From contig DAFN01000016.1 of assembly GCA_002495465.1 (NCBI GenBank), forward strand, positions 997-23,676: a stretch of DNA of 22,680 nt, written 5' to 3'. The position numbers and the translations under genes were made by a program. How positions within the stretch are numbered: the stretch's first letter is position 1; each line of letters opens with the position of its first letter. Under the pieces are notes generated by a model. It saw nothing but the letters and a program-made list of their open reading frames with translations, had not been told where the DNA came from and did no database searches. The DNA is from an archaeon UBA55. GTDB lineage: Archaea > Undinarchaeota > Undinarchaeia > Undinarchaeales > Undinarchaeaceae. Shown one piece after another: positions 1 through 8,169 of the stretch.

Positions 1-541
1 GAGGTAGAAGTAGCTCCAGCCGGCTGAGGTCACAGCTTGCGGCAGCCATAAGTTTCTCAGTATTCATTTGGCAGTCTCCAAGAAGTATTCCTGTATCATA
101 CATTATTTCCTGCTTGTCTGCCATTTTTTCAAGATAATATTCAGTTCCGAGAAGAACTTCACCGATAGTTACTAAGTCCTGATTAATTGCCTCCAGAGGT
201 CTGAGCTCCTGGACTTTTTTGATGTAGAGAACTTCAATCAGATTCTGACTGGTCTCTACTTTTTCCTTCAGCTCTCTCAGTTGGGCATCCATTTTGTCAT
301 TGCAGATTGCATCGTACTGTATCTGATAGAAATCATTTACTATGCTGCAGTCAGAGGAGAGAGCTGCTAGGTCCTGGCAGGGAGATTTAAATGAGTGTAT
401 TTTGGAAAGGGCGTCAGTTTTTGCAGTATCTAATGCACTAAAATACCAGACAAAAGTAAGAAGAAGAGTTATGATAAAGAGAGCAAGAACAATAATTCCG
501 AACTCAAGTTCCTGCCTTGTCTCCTTTTTTCTTCTCGCCAT
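1..541 (-). CDS. Membrane-anchored coiled-coil protein, C-terminus cut by window edge
   Basis: I do not recognise this family. The reading frame opens with ATG at 541, one base after the polB stop codon (543-545), and stays open for 180 codons to the window edge. Residues 1-13 are basic and charged (MARRKKETRQELE), followed by one hydrophobic segment at about 14-34, so it looks like a signal anchor with the rest outside the membrane. Residues 85-150 are rich in Glu, Lys, Leu and Gln with heptad-like spacing and may form a coiled coil. Five cysteines (55, 65, 80, 157, 170) lie in the presumed external part and could form disulphides. The 1-nt spacing implies co-transcription with polB. No function can be assigned; a pilin-like or surface protein is one possibility, but no prepilin cleavage site is evident. 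Confidence 0.75.
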   Translation of the reverse strand, partial: MARRKKETRQELEFGIIVLALFIITLLLTFVWYFSALDTAKTDALSKIHSFKSPCQDLAALSSDCSIVNDFYQIQYDAICNDKMDAQLRELKEKVETSQNLIEVLYIKKVQELRPLEAINQDLVTIGEVLLGTEYYLEKMADKQEIMYDTGILLGDCQMNTEKLMAAASCDLSRLELLLP

Positions 542-542
542 T

Positions 543-2975
543 TTAGAATCCCTCTAAAGTACTTTGTTTCTTACCTAATAAATCTTCTTTTCCATAGCCG
601 AGGGCTTCCATGACCCTTGAAACTGCAGGAATTATCTGATTTTCGACATAATATTTCCTGTCTATTTTTTTAACATCGACTTCATCTACCTGTTGTGCAC
701 GCTCACTTATTGAGCCTCCGCCTTCTGTTATTATATAGCCGACCGATGTTCCAGTTACTACTTCCTCTCCTCGATTTTTCATATCCGTGGCAACTTTGAT
801 GTGTGGAGCTGTAACCTTATACTTATCGAGTGGTCGAGTTAATTGTGTGTAGACGACAACATCTTCCTTAGTTATTTCTCGATTTTTGATTTTCCGTATT
901 GTGTCTCTAACTATTTCGAAGGCTTTCTCTGAATTTCCATCTTCCAGTATTGAGTCGATGACTTCTTTCTGGGTTTTCTTTGCGATTGGACTCCAGTCCC
1001 GCCTAACAAACTCGAGGCCTTTGATGAGGGTGTCTCCTTTTTCGTCTATCATTGCGTAGCGTTTTTTGGATACAAAGATTCCGCGTTTGTAAACGCCTTC
1101 AAACTCCAGTTCCATTACACCGGGAAGCTCTGAGTTTATTTTCTTGAGGAATTTTTTCACTTTCCCTTCTATATCTCCCTCTTCAGATACAACAAAGAGT
1201 GAATCTGTGTCTCCGTAGATTGATCTGAGACCGAAGTCCTCCGCAGTGTCAATAATTTTATGAGTATACATTCTTCCGAGAGCTGTTGTCGTGCTTCCGC
1301 CCTCCCTTGTGTACCAGCGGGAGCCACGGAAAGCAAGATAGCCGTAGGCGCTGTTTGCCAGAATTTTGAGGGAGTACTGCCGGTTGTCAAGAGTCTGATA
1401 TTCCTTTGAGTTCTTTTCGAGCTCATTCATTTTCTTTTTTAGTTCATTTCTTTCCTTCAATATATTTTTGAGAACTATTGGCATTAATCCCTCGCTTTTT
1501 GTACACATCCAGGTTCCGAGGTCCTCAACTTTTTCTGCCTTTCCTTTGCAGCAATCGCAATTTACTGTGCTTGCGTCTATATTGTGAGATATTATTATGC
1601 TCGGATACAGGGACTTGAAGTCCATAACTGCTATATTTTCGTGCATTCCCTTCTCGGGTTCTTTGACATAGGCGCCTTCTATTGCTCCTATTGCAGCTCT
1701 TTCCCCCATTTCCTCTTGTTCGGGACGGTTTGGAATGACAAGTCCGCGCTCTATAGCATTCCACATTAAGTAGTTTTCAACGAGCCTACCGTAGGTTGTT
1801 CTCATTGCGTCGAAAAGGGGAACTCTGACGAGCCTTGAGAGTTCATATTCACGAGGCATGAAAAGGTCGGCTAGTTTTTTTGTTACAGTTGCATCAGCCA
1901 TTGAGTAGTCAAAAAGTTCTTTGAGTTCTTCGCCGCCTTTTTCCCAGTATTCGCTCATCTTTCGCCAGTCCAAATCTTTCTTTCTTGAATCTTCAGGAAG
2001 AAACTTTTCGGCGACGCTTTTCAGAGAGCGTGAATTAATTTGACCGAGGGCTCCCCTTAGGATTATTGTAACATAGTGGAAGAGATCGGCGTGGATTCTT
2101 CCCCTGCTTTCCGCGGCGCTGTATCTTCCGCGGGATTTGAAACGGACTACTCCTCCTGCTCTTCCTATATTGAGTTCGTGCTTCAGTTTTTCTGCTCTAT
2201 CACGTATATAGGGAAAGTCGAAGTTGTCCGAGTTATAGGCTGCGAGTATATCGACATCCTGTTCTCTGATTATTTCTTCAAATCTTTTTAGGATGCCTGC
2301 CTCGTCCTTTGCATCTTCAACATATTTCTGCGAGCCATCCGGTTTTTTCTGGGAAATAACTTTTTCTTCAGAATCAGAGGCGACGCTCATCATTATTATT
2401 GGATCCTTGTCAGCGTTTGGCATACCCTTCGGATTTGATGCCTCTATATCGAAGCTCATGATGTTTAGCTTTGGAATATCACCTTCAATGTATTTTGGAG
2501 AGCCACGAGCTTCGAGAACTAAGTCCAGTTCGAATTTTTCGGGCTTTTCGACCTCCTCGGCCTCGACTTCTAACATACCCATTGGTCTAAGTGAATTGTC
2601 AAGGATATAGCGGTGGGTGAATAGTATGTCTGCTTCAAAAACTCCTTTTACGCCAGGGAGGGTGCGGACTTTTTCTCTGGCGGTGCGGACTTCTCCGGGA
2701 AATTTTGTAAATGCTTTTAGAAAGTCTACCTTTTCTCCGAGGTATTCTCTAGTCTCTTTTTCTACTCTCTGTATTGAAAAGCCCTCGCCTTTTAGATTTT
2801 CCAAGGATTTCTCTGTTTGCCCTATGTTATCGCTGAGAACTAAGAACCAAGGCTCAACATTTCTGTCAATGAGAACTGCGCTTTTTCCCTCTGCTGTGCG
2901 ACCAAATATTCTTATGACCGCTTTTCCACCTTCAATAATATAATCTATGTCCAGAAGACATAATTTGTACTTCAT
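543..2975 (-). CDS. polB: DNA polymerase family B (replicative/repair polymerase with 3'-5' exonuclease)
   Basis: An 810-aa archaeal family B DNA polymerase, full length for the family. The proofreading exonuclease is intact: Exo I FDIEAS (D176, E178), Exo II YNSDNFDFPYI (D253) and Exo III YSMAD (Y357, D361). The polymerase motifs follow in order: motif A DFKSLYPSI (D452), motif B with K537 and NSAYG (541-545), motif C YGDTDS (D589, D591) and KKRY (637-640). The last seven residues, QSTLEGF (804-810), fit a PCNA-interacting peptide, the usual clamp tether. Cysteines 473, 475, 476 and 491 in the palm insertion could bind metal or form disulphides. The ATG at 2975 lies about 27 nt from a TATA-like box, so the mRNA is probably leaderless. 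The divergent neighbour is tyrS; downstream is a membrane protein gene one base away. Confidence 0.97.
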   Translation of the reverse strand: MKYKLCLLDIDYIIEGGKAVIRIFGRTAEGKSAVLIDRNVEPWFLVLSDNIGQTEKSLENLKGEGFSIQRVEKETREYLGEKVDFLKAFTKFPGEVRTAREKVRTLPGVKGVFEADILFTHRYILDNSLRPMGMLEVEAEEVEKPEKFELDLVLEARGSPKYIEGDIPKLNIMSFDIEASNPKGMPNADKDPIIMMSVASDSEEKVISQKKPDGSQKYVEDAKDEAGILKRFEEIIREQDVDILAAYNSDNFDFPYIRDRAEKLKHELNIGRAGGVVRFKSRGRYSAAESRGRIHADLFHYVTIILRGALGQINSRSLKSVAEKFLPEDSRKKDLDWRKMSEYWEKGGEELKELFDYSMADATVTKKLADLFMPREYELSRLVRVPLFDAMRTTYGRLVENYLMWNAIERGLVIPNRPEQEEMGERAAIGAIEGAYVKEPEKGMHENIAVMDFKSLYPSIIISHNIDASTVNCDCCKGKAEKVEDLGTWMCTKSEGLMPIVLKNILKERNELKKKMNELEKNSKEYQTLDNRQYSLKILANSAYGYLAFRGSRWYTREGGSTTTALGRMYTHKIIDTAEDFGLRSIYGDTDSLFVVSEEGDIEGKVKKFLKKINSELPGVMELEFEGVYKRGIFVSKKRYAMIDEKGDTLIKGLEFVRRDWSPIAKKTQKEVIDSILEDGNSEKAFEIVRDTIRKIKNREITKEDVVVYTQLTRPLDKYKVTAPHIKVATDMKNRGEEVVTGTSVGYIITEGGGSISERAQQVDEVDVKKIDRKYYVENQIIPAVSRVMEALGYGKEDLLGKKQSTLEGF

Positions 2976-2997
2976 AAAGCTTGTATTAGGGAGCTAT

Positions 2998-3006
2998 CTT
3001 TAAAAT
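2998..3006 (-). promoter_or_regulatory. TATA-like box for polB
   Basis: On the minus strand this reads ATTTTAAAG. Its centre is about 27 nt upstream of the polB ATG (2975), the expected TATA-to-start distance for an archaeal promoter, which predicts a leaderless transcript. Inferred from sequence and spacing only. Confidence 0.5.
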
Positions 3007-3054
3007 CTTAACGATAAGAAATGCAATGGCTCTGTGTTGAGGGAAAGCCATAAG

Positions 3055-3062
3055 CTATATAA
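3055..3062 (+). promoter_or_regulatory. TATA box for tyrS
   Basis: CTATATAA preceded by purines (AAG), which may act as a BRE. The centre is about 28 nt upstream of the tyrS ATG at 3087, so transcription should start at or next to the start codon. Confidence 0.6.
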
Positions 3063-3086
3063 TCGTTTCAAGTAATACTCAATTTA

Positions 3087-4088
3087 ATGAAAGACTACGA
3101 CCTCATAGCTAGAAATACTCTTGAAATTATTGAGAATGATGAGCTGAAAAAGATTCTGAAGGGAAAGAAGAGTCTTTCAGTTTACTGTGGATATGAAACT
3201 TCAGGTCCTGTACATTTAGGACACTTGCTTTCAATTACAAAACTTTTGGACTTTCAGGAAGCGGGGCTTAAAGTGAAGGTTCTTTTTGCCGACATGCATA
3301 CTTGGCTGAACAGGAAAGGCGACCCTGAGTGGATAAAGCAGTCTGTAGAGTACTGGAAACACTGTTTCAAGGCGCTGGGACTGAAGAAAGTTGACTATGT
3401 TCTTGGCTCTGATTTCCAGCTCACTGAAAAATATATGCGAGACCTCTTTAGTATGGCGACGAATACGACAGTAAACCGGGCGATGAGGAGTATGCAGCAG
3501 GTTGCCAGAGATCTTGAGCACGCCCACGTTTCGCAGATGCTTTATCCTCTGATGCAGTCCCTTGATATAGCTCATATGGAGCTCGATATTGCCTATGGAG
3601 GGATAGAGCAGAGGAAGATTCATATGGTTGCGAGAGAGGAGCTTCCAAAACTTGGGTATAAGACACCGATTTGCATTCATACACCTTTGATAGTTTCGCT
3701 GAAGGGACCAGGAAATAAAATGAGCAGTTCTTTTCCAGAGACAATGATAATGATAGATGACAGTCCGGAAGTGATTGAGAAGAGGATGAACAAGGCTTAT
3801 TGTACAACAGACGATGTAGAAGGAAATCCTGTTCTGCAGATTGCCCGCTATATTATTTTCCCGAGACTTGGGAAGTTAAAGGCTGAGCGTCCTGAGAAGT
3901 ACGGCGGGGATTTGAGTTTTAAAACTTACGAAGAACTGGAAAATGCTTTCAAGAAGGGAGACTTACATCCGGCGGATTTGAAAAAAGCTGTTTCCGGAGC
4001 GATGTCAGATTATCTGAAGCCGGTTCGAACTTATTTTGAGAAAAACCAAGATGTAGTGAAGCTGAAGAAAAACTTGTTTAATCTGTAG
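3087..4088 (+). CDS. tyrS: Tyrosyl-tRNA synthetase (archaeal type, class I)
   Basis: A 333-aa enzyme that charges tRNA-Tyr with tyrosine, somewhat longer than the M. jannaschii enzyme. The class I signatures are intact: HLGH at 43-46 and KMSSS at 211-215. The region around YPLMQSLDIAHMELD (153-167) and GGIEQRKIHM (171-180) carries the tyrosine-contacting residues conserved in archaeal TyrRS (Y33, Q157, D160, Q175). No separate C-terminal anticodon-binding S4 domain is present, as expected for archaea. The ATG at 3087 is placed by the TATA box about 28 nt upstream. The 3' end overlaps by 11 nt with a convergent zinc-ribbon microprotein gene. TrpRS shares the fold, but the tyrosine-pocket residues favour TyrRS. 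Confidence 0.95.
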   Translation: MKDYDLIARNTLEIIENDELKKILKGKKSLSVYCGYETSGPVHLGHLLSITKLLDFQEAGLKVKVLFADMHTWLNRKGDPEWIKQSVEYWKHCFKALGLKKVDYVLGSDFQLTEKYMRDLFSMATNTTVNRAMRSMQQVARDLEHAHVSQMLYPLMQSLDIAHMELDIAYGGIEQRKIHMVAREELPKLGYKTPICIHTPLIVSLKGPGNKMSSSFPETMIMIDDSPEVIEKRMNKAYCTTDDVEGNPVLQIARYIIFPRLGKLKAERPEKYGGDLSFKTYEELENAFKKGDLHPADLKKAVSGAMSDYLKPVRTYFEKNQDVVKLKKNLFNL

Positions 4089-4203
4089 CTGTGGGATAGC
4101 ACTCTTTACTGCAGAACCACTCGCCGTCTTTTTTCCTGCCTCTGGATTGGAAAAATTCCTTTTCGCAGACACTGCAGGTTTTTTTCCTAAGGAAAATTGC
4201 CAT
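4078..4203 (-). CDS. Zinc-ribbon microprotein, 41 aa
   Basis: A 41-residue reading frame from ATG at 4203 to TAA at 4078-4080. It carries a CxxC (C10, C13) and a CxxxC (C31, C35) separated by a 17-residue basic/aromatic spacer, a plausible single zinc-binding knuckle pair. The N-terminus MAIFLRKKTC is basic. It resembles the small zinc-finger proteins common in archaeal genomes whose roles (nucleic-acid or protein binding) are mostly unknown. A TATA-like box (minus strand CTTTAAGA, 4226-4233) sits about 27 nt upstream of the ATG, supporting a leaderless transcript. The gene converges on tyrS and overlaps its last 11 nt. It lies divergent from HMG-CoA synthase with a 73-nt gap. Function unknown. 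Confidence 0.7.
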   Translation of the reverse strand: MAIFLRKKTCSVCEKEFFQSRGRKKDGEWFCSKECYPTATD

Positions 4204-4225
4204 AATTCACATTAACTTTTGGCGT

Positions 4226-4233
4226 TCTTAAAG
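4226..4233 (-). promoter_or_regulatory. TATA-like box for the 41-aa zinc-ribbon gene
   Basis: Minus strand CTTTAAGA centred about 27 nt upstream of the ATG at 4203. It lies 12 bp from the divergent TATA box of the mevalonate operon, so the two promoters share one short intergenic region. Confidence 0.45.
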
Positions 4234-4245
4234 TTTCTCCAAAGA

Positions 4246-4254
4246 CTTAAATAA
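4246..4254 (+). promoter_or_regulatory. TATA box for the mevalonate operon
   Basis: CTTAAATAA preceded by the purine run AAAGA, a possible BRE. The centre is about 27 nt upstream of the HMG-CoA synthase ATG at 4277, so the five-gene operon probably starts as a leaderless transcript. Confidence 0.55.
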
Positions 4255-4276
4255 GGATAAACCAACCTTCAAGGCG

Positions 4277-5320
4277 ATGGATGTGGGAATTGTAGGGTAT
4301 GGTAGCTACATACCTTATTACAGGATTAAGACTGAGGAAATAGCCCGTGTTTGGGGAGCAAATCCTGAGTCAATTAAGAAAGGTTTAATGGTCAGCGAGA
4401 AGTCTGTTCCGGGACCTGATGAAGATGCTGTAACGATAGCAACTGAAGCATCGAGAAATGCACTTGCGCTGGCGGATATTGATCCTGAGAAAATTGGAGC
4501 CGTTTATGTCGGCTCTGAGTCGCATCCTTATTCTGTAAAGCCAAGCTCAACGATTGTTGCTGAGGCTATTGAAGCAACACCAATTATGACAGCGGCTGAT
4601 TTGGAATTTGCATGTAAGGCAGGAACTGCTGGAATGCAGATTTGCATGGGGCTTGTTGGCTCCGGAATGGCAGAATACGGACTTGCAGTTGGAGCTGACA
4701 CTTCGCAGGGTGCACCTGGCGATCCTCTTGAGTACACGGCGGCGGCCGGAGGAGCTGCATTTATTATCGGGAAAGATAATTTGCTGGCTAAGATTGAAAG
4801 CACTTCATCTTTTACGACAGACACTCCTGATTTCTGGAGAAGACCTGGTGAAGCTTATCCTAAGCACGGCGGCAGATTTACAGGAGAACCGGCATACTTC
4901 AAGCACATTGTAAGTTGTACTGAGCAAATTCTCAAAGATTCAGGATACGAAGTTAAGGATTTCAAGTATTTTGTTCCGCACCAACCCAATGGAAAGTTTC
5001 CTAGGATTGCGGCGAAGAAACTCGGATTTACAGAGGAGCAGGTTTCACCATCGCTTTTGGTTGAGAGAATAGGAAATACTTATTCTGGAGCAAGCGTTCT
5101 TGGACTTGCCGCAGTTCTTGACCAGGCTGAGGAAGGAGATAAAATTCTTCTTACATCTTATGGTTCGGGAGCCGGATCTGACAGTTTTATTTTGGAGACG
5201 ACAGGACGTTTGGAGAAAGTACGGGAGAATGCTCCTTCTGTTGAATCTCAGATAGAGCATAAGCACTACATTGACTATGCAACTTATGCGAAATACAGGG
5301 GGAAAATAAAGAAGGAATGA
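4277..5320 (+). CDS. Hydroxymethylglutaryl-CoA synthase (archaeal)
   Basis: A 347-aa archaeal HMG-CoA synthase, the usual length for this group. It condenses acetyl-CoA with acetoacetyl-CoA to HMG-CoA, the second step of the mevalonate pathway. The thiolase-fold catalytic triad is visible: E81 in [12 protein letters not shown], the acyl-carrying cysteine C113 in [12 protein letters not shown], and H235 in FVPHQPNGK. The ATG at 4277 is supported by a TATA box about 27 nt upstream and by the canonical N-terminus [13 protein letters not shown]. The stop codon overlaps the thiolase start by ATGA. In archaea this enzyme is known to form one complex with the thiolase and DUF35 protein, encoded here as the next two genes, so that acetoacetyl-CoA is handed over directly. 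First gene of the operon. Confidence 0.95.
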   Translation: MDVGIVGYGSYIPYYRIKTEEIARVWGANPESIKKGLMVSEKSVPGPDEDAVTIATEASRNALALADIDPEKIGAVYVGSESHPYSVKPSSTIVAEAIEATPIMTAADLEFACKAGTAGMQICMGLVGSGMAEYGLAVGADTSQGAPGDPLEYTAAAGGAAFIIGKDNLLAKIESTSSFTTDTPDFWRRPGEAYPKHGGRFTGEPAYFKHIVSCTEQILKDSGYEVKDFKYFVPHQPNGKFPRIAAKKLGFTEEQVSPSLLVERIGNTYSGASVLGLAAVLDQAEEGDKILLTSYGSGAGSDSFILETTGRLEKVRENAPSVESQIEHKHYIDYATYAKYRGKIKKE

Positions 5321-6477
5321 AGCAGGAAGTAGCAATAATTGGAATAGGGATGACAAAATTTGGAGAGCTGTGGAACCGCTCATTCAGACAGCTTTTTGTT
5401 GAAGCTGGGGCCGAGGCCCTTGAAGATGCCGGAATAAAGTCTGAAGAAATTGGCGCTCTATTCGGAGGAAATATGAGTGCAGGACAATTTATCGGGCAGG
5501 AGCATCTTGCTTCATTGATTATGGATCACTCAAATATGACGCCTCAGCCGGCGACCAGAGTCGAGGCGGCCTGCGCTTCAGGGGGATTGGCACTAAGGAC
5601 TGCCTATATGTCAATAAAATCTGGAATGCACGATGTAGTCATAGCCGCCGGGGCTGAGAAAATGACAGATGTTCTTCCGTCGAGAACTACAGGAGCTCTT
5701 GCAACTGCAGCTGACCAGGAGTGGGAAGCGGGTTTCGGAGCAACTTTTCCTGGACTCTATGCAATGATTGCAAGACGACATATGCATGAATTTGGAACCA
5801 CTGAAGAACAACTTGCGAGCGTGTCTGTAAAAAATCACTATAATGGTTCTAAAAATCCGAAGGCTCAGTTTCAGAATGAAATAACAATTGAGTCTGTTCT
5901 TTCCTCTCCGATGGTGGCTGATCCTCTAAAACTCTTTGACTGCTCGCCCGTAAGCGATGGGGCTGCTGCGCTGGTTCTGGCAAGTGCCGAGAAAGCAAAG
6001 GAGCTTTGTGAAAACCCCGTGTGGATAGCCGGTTCAGGTCAGGCATCTGATACACTTTCACTTCATTCCAGAAAATCTCTGACGACTCTTAATGCCACAG
6101 TTGAGGCAGGAAGGCAGGCATATAAGCAGGCTGGAATTACTTCAAAAGACATTGGAGCGGCTGAAGTTCACGACTGCTTTACGATTGCGGAGCTCTGCGC
6201 GATTGAAGACCTTGGCTTCTGTGAGAAGGGAGACGGCGGCAAGTTTACTGAGCAGGGAGAGACCGGACTTAAGGGCTCAATGCCTGTGAATACATCAGGC
6301 GGATTGAAAACAAAAGGTCATCCAGTAGGAGCGACAGGAATCGCACAGGCTATAGAGGCTTCACTTCAGCTTAGGGGAGAGGCCGGAGACAGGCAGATAG
6401 ATGATGTGGAATATGTTTTGACTCATAATGTAGGAGGTTCGGGCGGAACTGCTGCTGTCCATATATTTTCACGATGA
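5317..6477 (+). CDS. Acetyl-CoA C-acetyltransferase (SCP2-type thiolase)
   Basis: A 386-aa thiolase that makes acetoacetyl-CoA from two acetyl-CoA, the first mevalonate step. The nucleophile C86 sits in [12 protein letters not shown]335 lies in KGHPVGATG. The C-terminal motif reads HNVGGSGG, in which His-Asn occupies the region of the second thiolase cysteine; this is usual for archaeal SCP2/SCPx-like thiolases. VHDCFTIAE is also typical of that group. The start ATG overlaps the HMG-CoA synthase stop by 4 nt, and the stop overlaps the DUF35 start by 4 nt, so the three are translationally coupled. Its equilibrium favours acetoacetyl-CoA cleavage; physical coupling to HMG-CoA synthase is the accepted solution in archaea. 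Specificity for acetyl-CoA is inferred from context. Confidence 0.93.
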   Translation: MKQEVAIIGIGMTKFGELWNRSFRQLFVEAGAEALEDAGIKSEEIGALFGGNMSAGQFIGQEHLASLIMDHSNMTPQPATRVEAACASGGLALRTAYMSIKSGMHDVVIAAGAEKMTDVLPSRTTGALATAADQEWEAGFGATFPGLYAMIARRHMHEFGTTEEQLASVSVKNHYNGSKNPKAQFQNEITIESVLSSPMVADPLKLFDCSPVSDGAAALVLASAEKAKELCENPVWIAGSGQASDTLSLHSRKSLTTLNATVEAGRQAYKQAGITSKDIGAAEVHDCFTIAELCAIEDLGFCEKGDGGKFTEQGETGLKGSMPVNTSGGLKTKGHPVGATGIAQAIEASLQLRGEAGDRQIDDVEYVLTHNVGGSGGTAAVHIFSR

Positions 6478-6866
6478 GTGTTTCACGATTCTGGAGAGAA
6501 ATACCTTCCAGATACAATCTGTCAGGAGGAAAGTGTACCGGCTGTAACTTAATCAACTTTCCGAGAAGAGAAAGATGTAAGGACTGCGGCGTGTCTGATT
6601 TTGAGGCCATCAAGCTCAGTGGACTGGGTAAGATATTAACCTATACAAAAATACACGCAGCGGCAGAGGCTTTTGAACATGAAACACCATACTATCTTGC
6701 AATAATTGAACTTGAAGAAGGTCCCAGACTTACAGCCCAGATAGTTGATGCCCATAAAGGTGAAGTGAGTATCGGAGCTGAAGTTGAATCCTGTTTCAGA
6801 AAAATATCTGAGGACGGAAAGGCCGGAGCGATAAGCTACGGATATAAATTCAGACCACGAAAATGA
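6474..6866 (+). CDS. DUF35 zinc-ribbon/OB-fold protein (thiolase-HMG-CoA synthase scaffold)
   Basis: A 130-aa DUF35 protein: an N-terminal rubredoxin-like zinc ribbon with C21, C24, C35 and C38 (CTGC and CKDC), then an OB-fold domain of about 75 residues. In the characterised archaeal complex, the DUF35 protein bridges the thiolase and HMG-CoA synthase and lines the shared CoA-binding channel. The gene order (synthase, thiolase, DUF35) and 4-nt overlaps on both sides fit that role. No Shine-Dalgarno sequence precedes the ATG, so initiation probably depends on coupling to the upstream gene. The name is by family and context; the sequence itself shows only the fold features and no catalytic residues. 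Confidence 0.92.
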   Translation: MSVSRFWREIPSRYNLSGGKCTGCNLINFPRRERCKDCGVSDFEAIKLSGLGKILTYTKIHAAAEAFEHETPYYLAIIELEEGPRLTAQIVDAHKGEVSIGAEVESCFRKISEDGKAGAISYGYKFRPRK

Positions 6867-8056
6867 ATTCTTCAAGAATCCCAGGTTTTTATAAATTAAG
6901 CCCTAAGGAAAGGCTCGACGCTATTGTAGAATTTTCAGGACTTTCTGAAGGGGATAGGGAAGTTCTTGAGAAATCTTTTCTTACGGTAGAGCAGGCTGAT
7001 AAGATGATTGAAAATGCTGTCGGCTCACTTCCAGTTCCCTTGGGTTTTGCAGCAAACTTTCTGATAAATGGCAAGGACTACCTTGTTCCGATGGCAACAG
7101 AAGAACCTTCAGTTATCGCTGCAGCGAGCAATGCGGCGAAAATTTGCCGTGTAAAAGGAGGAGTTAAATCTGAGACTACTTCTCCTATTATGATAGGTCA
7201 GATTCATCTTTCCGGAGTAAGTAACCAGGACGAGGCAGAGAGAAAAATACTTTCTGAAAAAGAGAGGATTATTGAAAGCTGCAATTCCTGTGACAGCACT
7301 CTTGTAAGTCTTGGAGGCGGTGCCAAGGATTTGGAGATTAGGAAACTGGAGAAAACTATAGTAGTTCACCTTCTTGTGGACTGCAGAGATGCGATGGGAG
7401 CCAATGCTGTTAATACCATGGCTGAGAAGATTGCCCCGATTCTTGAAGAACTGTCTGGAGGAAAAGCTGTTCTGAGAATCCTTTCGAATCTTGCTGTTCA
7501 CAGGCTTGTGAAAAGCTCGGCAGTGTTTGACAAAGAAGAACTTGGAGGAGAAGATGTTGTTGATGCGATAGTTGAGATTTCGGAAATAGCGAAGACGGAT
7601 ATTTACAGAGCATCGACTCATAATAAAGGTGTAATGAACGGAATTTCCGCGCTTGTTCTTGCGACAGGAAATGATACGAGAGCCGTTGAGGCCGGAGTTC
7701 ACTCATACGCAGGCAGAGGTAGAAGTTATCTTCCTGTGACAAGCTTCAGAAAAAATAGTGAGGGGGATTTGGTCGGCGAGTTAGAGCTTCCAATGGCTGT
7801 AGGAATAGTAGGAGGGGCGACAAAAACTCATCCTATAGCGAGAACGAATCTGAATGTTCTTGGAGTCTCTTCTGCATCCGAGCTGGCTGAGATTATAGGA
7901 GCCGTAGGGCTTTGCCAGAATTTGGCGGCCCTTAAAGCGCTCGCAACTGAGGGAATACAGAAGGGACATATGAAACTTCATTCAAAAAAGGCTGAATCCG
8001 AGAAAATTGGAACTACGTCAGGTTTAAATATTTCTAATTCCAAGGAGGATGCATGA
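6863..8056 (+). CDS. HMG-CoA reductase, class II (bacterial-type)
   Basis: A 397-aa reductase converting HMG-CoA to mevalonate. It closely follows the class II enzyme of Pseudomonas mevalonii rather than the class I enzyme of most archaea: N-terminus SRIPGFYKLSPKERLD, E81 in TEEPSVIAAAS, K255 in STHNKGVMNG, D271 in ATGNDTRAVE and catalytic H373 in GHMKLHS. D156 in GGGAKDLEI matches the Asp that favours NAD(H) in P. mevalonii, so NADH use is inferred. The protein ends 24 residues after H373, so the helical C-terminal flap of P. mevalonii (about 47 residues there) is shorter. The start overlaps DUF35 by ATGA. Class II enzymes in archaea are generally thought to derive from horizontal transfer; codon use does not look foreign here. 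Confidence 0.93.
   Translation: MNSSRIPGFYKLSPKERLDAIVEFSGLSEGDREVLEKSFLTVEQADKMIENAVGSLPVPLGFAANFLINGKDYLVPMATEEPSVIAAASNAAKICRVKGGVKSETTSPIMIGQIHLSGVSNQDEAERKILSEKERIIESCNSCDSTLVSLGGGAKDLEIRKLEKTIVVHLLVDCRDAMGANAVNTMAEKIAPILEELSGGKAVLRILSNLAVHRLVKSSAVFDKEELGGEDVVDAIVEISEIAKTDIYRASTHNKGVMNGISALVLATGNDTRAVEAGVHSYAGRGRSYLPVTSFRKNSEGDLVGELELPMAVGIVGGATKTHPIARTNLNVLGVSSASELAEIIGAVGLCQNLAALKALATEGIQKGHMKLHSKKAESEKIGTTSGLNISNSKEDA
8042..8049 (+). promoter_or_regulatory. Shine-Dalgarno sequence for the 38-aa microprotein
   Basis: AAGGAGGA, a perfect anti-16S match, lies 3-4 nt before the ATG at 8053. The spacing is short. The other internal genes of this operon lack such a site. It overlaps the last codons of HMG-CoA reductase, so a coding coincidence cannot be excluded. 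Confidence 0.5.
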
Positions 8057-8169
8057 GAGAAGTGGTGGAATTTGAAGAAGATAGTATTTTAGAAGAAAGT
8101 CATCCTGTTTTCAACGTCTTGCTTGACGATGATCTTTTCTATTTTGAATTAAATTGTCTTGCAGGCTAA
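8053..8169 (+). CDS. 38-aa acidic microprotein, last gene of the mevalonate operon
   Basis: A 38-codon frame from ATG at 8053 to TAA at 8167-8169. The ATG overlaps the HMG-CoA reductase stop as ATGA, the same junction used at each of the three preceding gene boundaries, and it is preceded by AAGGAGGA. The peptide is strongly acidic (eleven Asp/Glu, one Arg, no Lys) and ends in an aromatic/hydrophobic segment (FNVLLDDDLFYFELNCLAG). No known domain is recognised. It might be a binding partner or regulator of an operon product, or an unstable peptide whose translation matters more than its product. Its stop overlaps the convergent pyrI stop by 4 nt. Coupling and the ribosome-binding site argue that it is translated; conservation was not testable. 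Confidence 0.55.
   Translation: MREVVEFEEDSILEESHPVFNVLLDDDLFYFELNCLAG

Noticed and set aside
2617..2943. 108-codon plus-strand frame (and others at 2076-2610) antisense to polB
   Set aside because: Shadow frames in a full-length family B polymerase.
7109..7702. 197-codon open frame on the minus strand inside HMG-CoA reductase
   Set aside because: It lies wholly antisense to a gene with intact catalytic motifs, has a composition typical of reverse-frame translation, and has no recognisable domain, promoter or ribosome-binding site.
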